A stretch of DNA of 64,000 nucleotides from Primula veris (Eukaryota > Streptophyta > Magnoliopsida > Ericales > Primulaceae), in assembly GCA_963682055.1 (NCBI GenBank), contig OY821745.1, positions 4,037,501-4,101,500 on the forward strand. The letters are read 5' to 3'. How positions within the stretch are numbered: the first letter of the stretch is position 1; the number at the start of each line of letters is the position of its first letter. Below are positions 58,042 through 64,000 of the stretch, piece by piece. The notes under the pieces were generated by a model. The model was not told the origin of the DNA. It saw only the letters and a program-made list of their open reading frames with translations, and did not search any database. A program made the translations under genes and the position numbers.

Positions 58042-59350
58042 TGTTGGTTTTGTACGATATCGAAAAGCAATAAATTAAATAATAAAACACTGAAAAGAAA
58101 ATAAACAATTTTATTTCTCACAAACGGAATATCAATTACAATTCCTGACTCGTACAGAATTTAAATTACACTAATTAAATTCCAGACATATTTAATATAA
58201 AATATTAAACTGCTGCACTGAATTGTAATTGTTTGAAACTGTCAGACAGAATAGTATAATTACTAAACTGCTGGACTGTTTAACAATTAAAAGAAACTGC
58301 CAGACAGAATAGTATGATTACTAAATGTCTGGACTGTTTCTGTAAATAAAATAAATTACAGAACTGAAATATAAATTACAGAAAGTAATTAGAGAATAGA
58401 AAAGGACTGGAAAGTAATTACAGAAAAGAAATGGACAGAATATAAAAGAACTGAAAAATAATTAACAGAAATTAAAAGAAGAGGCAACTGCTGGGCAATT
58501 TTTTCTTAAACAATATTTCCCGAACCACATTTAAAGTTTTCTGCTTTCGGGACTTTGTTCCAAAGGTACAACTTCTGTCTCAGCCACAGGTCGAGGTTTC
58601 TGCTTTCGGGACTTTGTTCCAAAGGTACAACTTCTGTCTCAGCCACAGGTCGAGCTGTTGGTGATGCGATTCTCTCTCTCTAGTATGATGGAATGAGAGG
58701 GGGATGGTTGCTTTTTATAGGGGTTTTCTTGAAAACGCAGCCATTAATGGTCATTCAATTCTGGGAGTTACACCCCCAGAATCCGTCCAATCAATTTCTG
58801 AAACCGCAGCACTCAATTATTCTCATTGATTGCTGGCGTTTCAATTGCTGGAAACTCTAGGAATTACTTTTGTATTTTATACAAAACTCTGGCAATTTAT
58901 TCTCATTGATTTCTTTTCAGATTTGACCCGAGACCCAAGTCCCAAGTCCCAAGACCCGATTTCCGAGGGAGCGCGTGTGTGTGATACACACTAATATTAT
59001 TAGGTGTATGTAGACATGTTAGTTCAACAATTACATGGATTGGTCTTGTATATATATTGTAAAATTAACTCTTAATCTTCCAATATGGGATAACCCTCGT
59101 TGGCTTTCCATTTAATTATACCATTTTCCAGCAAAGAGGTTTTCTTCTCTTTCGAGAGCCCAACTTTGAAACCATTCACACCCATTCTCCGAATAGGTCA
59201 TACAATATACCGTTACGAAACTCGTCACACGGGCTACTCAAACACGTTGAGTACGGTATCAACAAATCAGCGTTGTCACATATAATATTGACTCGAAGTT
59301 GGTCCTGTGACCATTCGGAAACACCAATGTAAAAACATGTTTTTCCAACA
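58042..59350 (-). repeat. solo LTR related to the copia element
   Basis: 1309 bp, TGTTGG...CCAACA, flanked by TATTT on both sides (58037-58041, 59351-59355). Shares with the LTRs at 29162 and 35858 the segments CAATTCCTGACTCGTACAG, GAGGCAACTGCTG, TGGGAGTTACACCCCCAGAA and GACTCGAAGTTGGTC, in the same orientation. It has diverged more and has only a few CTGGACTG-type repeats. An internal 57-58 bp block (CTGCTTTCGGGACTTTG...CAGGTCGAG) is duplicated in tandem at about 58540-58650. Confidence 0.9.
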
Positions 59351-59355
59351 TATTT

Positions 59356-62300
59356 TCTTTTACACTAAAAGCATTTCCAGATAAACTGAACCGAGTGGTA
59401 AAGATCGTCGTAAAAGTTTAAACTAATCTGCAGTCACTGATAAATGGTTAATAATCTGTTCATTAAAAGAATATCATAACCCTATTAATTGCTTTGAAAA
59501 ATACTAGTGCTCTATTTCATGGCTCGTTTGGTCAGAGAACGATTCTCTTTTCGACTCATTGACTTATTAAGACTTTAACAGCACGAGGGGCTCAAAAGTA
59601 TATGATTCTGAAAGAGTGTTTGAGTTAGCTTCAAGTTGCTTTGGGAGTTGAAGTTGTAATAACCTTTCGCTTTGCTCTCATATTCTACTCCACATTCTCT
59701 CTTCACTAGCATTCCTCTCTTTTTATTTTTAAACCAGTTTTAAATACTGAAGTCTAACTAAGTTAACGAATGGTTGATTGTTGCATTGATAGAATCAATT
59801 GAACTTGAAATGTGTTCTTTTTTGGGTAGTTGCTGAATTGACTTCGAAAGTATGTGGTCGCTCGTTTAGACCTGTACGTATGGCTTATAGGGGGAGAAGT
59901 TGTTTACTATTGGCAATGGTTAGCTTTGTTAATTTTCTGTTACAATTTTTAAAAATAAAACCAGGTGACAAATGAACTAGTTAAACACAGAGCAAATAGC
60001 ATTTAATCTACAGTGCCCAGAGCTCTTGCACTTGCAATTTGCAAAACATATACATGCAATGAAGCAAAATTGGTTAGATCCGAAAGAAACCTCTTGCGGT
60101 CACTCTTTCGAAGTATAATTTTACAAAGGGCAAAAGTTCACTATTGGTGTATAGCTTTTTTGGCTTATTATGTGCAAATATGAAGCTCTATTGCTATAAG
60201 AGTAATATATTTGCTCTAAATTATGACCTATGATGATTTATCTTGATGTCAATTGCAGTCTTTAGCTAACAAAGCTCATGAAGCTACCACTGAAACATTG
60301 TTATATGTTAAAGTTTCTGAAATTTCAAATAAATGTGGTCCTGGATTTTTTTCAGATTTATGCTAGGTCATCTGGAATAGCTCCTTATGTGAAGCCTAAA
60401 AGAATCTCAATAGAAGTGATAACAAATGAGGAGATATGCAATACGTATACTCTGATAGAGCTCATGATAGACTCGATTTTCTCACATTCTGAGTACGCTA
60501 GTTGGGTTACGGTTGCATCTAAGATCTCAAATCAATGCTATCTCTGTGTAATTCCTACAGGCAAAAAAGTTTCTTATACTTATGTTTGTAGTTTTACTCG
60601 ATAAGATGGCTCGTTATGGTCTCTTTAGGCTCTCCTCTGGTTTGCAAGCATGAGACCATGCATGCTTAAAGTGTATCAAGATGTCCTTTCGACACGCTAG
60701 GCAAGTTCAATTACAACTAGCCTTGATACAATCATACATACGATTATACGAACGTTTTAGGTCGGAAAAAAACTAATAGTACAAAATAGGTTCTTACCTC
60801 CTTTCTGCTTTATTAGTTTCTTAACAATGATAAGGTATGAAATTCTGATTTCATAATGTAATTGTGTTAATTTGTGTACTCGTATTTGTTCAATAATGTG
60901 GAATCGGTTCGACATAATAGAAGAGAGTATGAATGGCTAATGGTTTAGACTTTTAGTACAAAGTAATTTCAAGCATTGATGTTAGATAGATGTGTGGTTC
61001 ATTAATAAATAAGCGCCTGATATCGCTATCTTCCCTATCAGTTATTATTAAAATACTATGTTTTTGTTGTGCATTAATTGTTTCCGTTTTAACGATAAAT
61101 CACTGCAAAAAAAGACAATCATGATACCAACAATTAGTATAACGGTTTGTATGATACTCTCTGGCTTTTGCTGAAATTTAGACTACACCCGTCTCTTAAT
61201 AAGTGTTTTATTATAAAAATAGGTGTAAATTTTACCATCGAATTTATCATATCCATATTATCGGAATGGAAAATCTAAAAATTCCATCATATAGTTGTAA
61301 CTATGAATTATGTGATTGACTTTTAAAAAAAATAAATCCGACAATCTAAATATAAAAATTTTGATAGTCAAAGATGCATGTATTTTCGTATGGGACATTT
61401 ATTTATGGACAGAGAGAGTAGTAACACTAACTATCGATAACTGCTGTTGTACTACTGTTGAATTTTTAGCAACAAGCGCGAAGAAAGGACATAGCCTGAG
61501 AAATATACGGGGAAAAGAAATGCGATGTGCTGATATTATTGAAGAAATGTTATAACTTGGCATTTTGATAAAACTTGCAAGAAAATGTTGTATACAATTT
61601 GAACTAAATATTTTAGTAAAATTTTGAAAACACTCAGCCAACTTGGGAAATAATTGCTGAAGAAATAATTAACTGTCAGAGAAAGTTTATGAGTTATTTT
61701 GATTCTATATGAGTCACCAACTTTCAAATAATTGCTTTCTTTTTCGTACATATATAATTCTCAAAACTATATATTTATAAATATCAGAGAAATACACATC
61801 ATATCCCTTATGAAGAAAAAATCCACAAGGGACCTTAAACGTACGAAAAATAGAGAGTCGTTCAAATTGGGAAATTATGAGGCATGTAAATTATACTATA
61901 ATGTACAAAATGTCAAAAATATATGACTGTATATGTTCAATTCCAACTTGACCTGTTTTTTTATACATGTCCCCATTTGTAAACCAGCTGTAACTAACCC
62001 CCAACAACTCTTTCCCATGTGCAACTTCTATATAATCATCTTCTACAATATCCAAAATTAAAAAAATGCTACAAAAAAATCTAATGTGTAGCAGTTAATT
62101 TTGGTCTATTTTGAAAAATCATGTGTTATTTTATTTAAAAACATATCTGCATTATAGCATCCATAATAGTTGTGTTAATTTTAACAATATTAACTTTAAC
62201 ACGTCATCATTTAATTGCATGTTAAATGACACATATATAACTTAAATTTAACCTTCACATTAGTGTATTAACTAACAAAGTTATCTAATTTTAATTAAAA

Positions 62301-63044
62301 TTAATTATTAATTAAAATCTGATTAATTAGTCATTTTATAAACTCCACTAATATAGGAACTAAAATAGGAGTACTTGAAATATAGTTCACATTTTAATTA
62401 ATTGTATTTTGTCACGTCATCCATTAACAACATTAAAAATATTGTTATATTTGACAATTTTTTTAACATCTATAAATATAACACATGATTTAACATAACT
62501 AATGAAAACAAAAAAAATGTATTGTTAACTAAGTATTTTAGTTAACAATAGAGATAACAACACTATTATAGATGCTCTTAGCGCATCAGACGACAAACAT
62601 AGAGAAAATAGACGAAAAATGGAGGATTATTTATACATAATCTTCAAAATTAGACTTTAAGGCTTAAGCTCATGTTTTTAAGATGAACATCGAATATATA
62701 CTAAAATATACTCCATATTTTTTTGTAAAAAAGATAAGTAAACAAGTATGTATTTACAAGTGTTTACTTATTGAATAACATTAATAAATATAATATTGGT
62801 TCATGTAATAGTAGTTGAAAAAACTTGATGAAAAACAGAAAAGCTTACTTTTACAGTATTTAAGACGATAAAGCATAAAATATTTTTTCTCAAGCCAAAG
62901 AAAAATTGTTGTATTTGCATGTTTATGTACCTTTTAACTAACAATAAATATAATATTGGTCCATACAGTAGTTTACATTAATCGGTAAAAGACTAAACGT
63001 ACCATTGTGTAAAAAAATAAAAATTACCCAATTTCCCAACTCTT
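59356..63044. other. gene-poor spacer
   Basis: No complete gene. Holds an exon-like fragment at about 60259-60604 (separate entry) and a degenerate Stowaway-like MITE at about 61185-61430 (ACTACACCCGTCTCTTAATA left, GGACAGAGAGAGTAGT right, with an internal inverted pair). The rest is AT-rich and unremarkable. Confidence 0.45.
60259..60604 (+). other. unrecognised exon-like fragment
   Basis: After a possible acceptor (TTGCAG at 60254-60259) an open frame reads SLANKAHEATTETLLY, and after a second possible acceptor (TTTTTTCAG ending about 60354) IYARSSGIAPYVKPKRISIE and continues to TAA/TAG-free end near 60604. Codon use looks more protein-like than the surrounding DNA, but I do not recognise a family and there is no start, so it may be a gene remnant or chance. 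Confidence 0.25.
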
Positions 63045-64000
63045 TCATTCAACTTTCCAAGCATATAGGAAAAGGCAAAAATCAGAAAAACAAAACCCAA
63101 ACTGATCAGAAACCAAAGTTCCCGTCTGAGACGACGATGGCGTGGAAGACATAGAAAGCGGGGGCGAGCACGACGAGACCGACGAAGGCGAATTCGACAA
63201 CAAACTCGGCTTGAAAATAAACAAACCATTTCTCAAACCAGGACTAAATAACCAATCATGAACATCCCAATAGACCTCTATCTTCACTCGGTTTAGTCTA
63301 ATCGATTCGTTACCTCTAAACTTCCATTGCAAGTTCTTGACACGAATACCAACTTCCCCGTCTACTCGAATCTCCATCTCGGGCTCCAATTCCCCAAAAT
63401 TACCTAAAGGGAGAATGACCGATTAGTACATAAAAACACACTTAATATAAAAAAACACACATTCTCAATTCTTATTTAATATTTGATACATATCAACGGA
63501 GCATTTATCAGAATCAAAGTAAAAAAAAAAAAAAAAAGTAAAAAAAAGTAGCATATTATCTGCAAAGATTTTAATCACAAGTTTTTATGCTTTACCTAAC
63601 CCGCCACGGTAATGAACCGAAATCTCATGCACTCTCCCCTTTTCATGAAACTTCAGTTTCGTAACGAATTTTGATTTTCCAAATACATGCTCTCTTCTAG
63701 ACACTAGTATCGGGTCGATCAAAGACGGGCGACACCTGGTTTTCCGAAAAGCTTCCTTCTTCAAGTCCCCGATGAGCAAAACAACCTCATCGTCGCACAC
63801 CAACGCTACAAAATACTCTGTTTTCGGCTCTGTTTCTCCGTGAAACCTTGCGTTCTTCAAGTCCCAGAACACATCGATCCTTTTCTCGTCGATGAAAAGG
63901 TGTTTGCTCCCTTGTTTTCGCCAGAAACTCCATGGTTTGAGCTCAAACTTGCAGCTGAATTGGCTATCGCCTTCGGGGCCTTCGATGGAAACAGAGAGAC
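63045..64000 (-). CDS. DUF868 family protein (N-terminus beyond right edge)
   Basis: Plant-specific protein of unknown function. Two exons visible: 63596 to beyond 64000, and 63045-63403, joined by a GT-AG intron of 192 bp in phase 1 (a Gly codon is split, giving YRGGLGNFGELEPEMEIRV). Seen: CKFELKPWSFWRKQGSK, the family motif IDVFWDLKNARF, the AFRKTRC segment, then DGEVGIRVKNLQWKFRGNES, VYWDVHDWLFSPG, GLFIFKP, a Ser/Pro-rich low-complexity stretch, and the conserved end FLYAWKVE. These two tryptophan-rich repeats (VFWDL and VYWDV) are typical of the family. Start codon and N-terminal residues are outside the window. Confidence 0.93.
63520..63549. repeat. A-rich run in the DUF868 intron
   Basis: A run of about 17 A followed by further A-rich sequence, minus-strand poly-T just before the acceptor region, which can serve as a polypyrimidine-like stretch. 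Confidence 0.5.

Overview
This window is nuclear DNA of a flowering plant, most likely an asterid eudicot (family-level assignment is not safe from this sequence). The evidence is GT-AG introns in all the multi-exon genes, plant-specific gene families (chloroplast rhodanese, CYP71-type P450, LAMMER kinase AFC2, LysM receptor-like kinase, SufE-NadA quinolinate synthase, NRT2 partner protein, DUF868), long AT-rich spacers, and dense LTR, hAT, Helitron-like and Stowaway-type elements.

Layout from left to right. 1-1490: 5' end of a Ty3/gypsy-type retrotransposon on the minus strand (LTR, primer binding site, gag). 1709-3718 (+): eight 3' exons of a chloroplast rhodanese gene of the STR11 type; the 5' exon is not in the window and the retroelement lies directly upstream. 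5144-7332 (-): an intact two-exon CYP71-clan cytochrome P450. 7850-9907 (-): its decayed paralogue. 9908-17800: gene-poor repeat DNA with a hAT-type MITE, SINE-like pieces, two solo LTRs of one family and a possible LINE tail. 18385-23266 (+): AFC2-type LAMMER kinase with a duplicated promoter, a ~196 bp tandem array in intron 1, and a 2-bp deletion in exon 11. 25413-27233 (-): an intronless LysM receptor pseudokinase. 29162-37295 (-): a complete Ty1/copia element with 5-bp target duplication, nearly identical LTRs but broken reading frames. 37428-37614: a fragment of plastid atpB. 38150-39475: nested TIR elements. 41982-50109 (+): quinolinate synthase in eight exons. 51438-52348: an array of Helitron-like units. 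54336-54677: a second ACCGAA-rich hAT MITE. 55086-57393 (+): NAR2/NRT3-type nitrate-transporter partner. 58042-59350: solo LTR related to the copia element. 63045-64000 (-): 3' part of a DUF868 gene that runs off the right edge.

The genes do not form a pathway. They are ordinary, independently expressed nuclear genes; only the two P450s are related as a tandem duplication. I see no convincing new enzymatic or defence system. The most interesting signals are the AFC2 frameshift, the structured repeats (AFC2 intron array, CGATCGGTCG clusters inside solo LTRs, Helitron-like array, three-copy AGCGTT repeat family), the plastid DNA insertion, and a copia element that looks young by its LTRs but is coding-defective. 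Exon borders were derived by hand from reading frames and splice sites; all family names come from recognition of motifs, not from a search.
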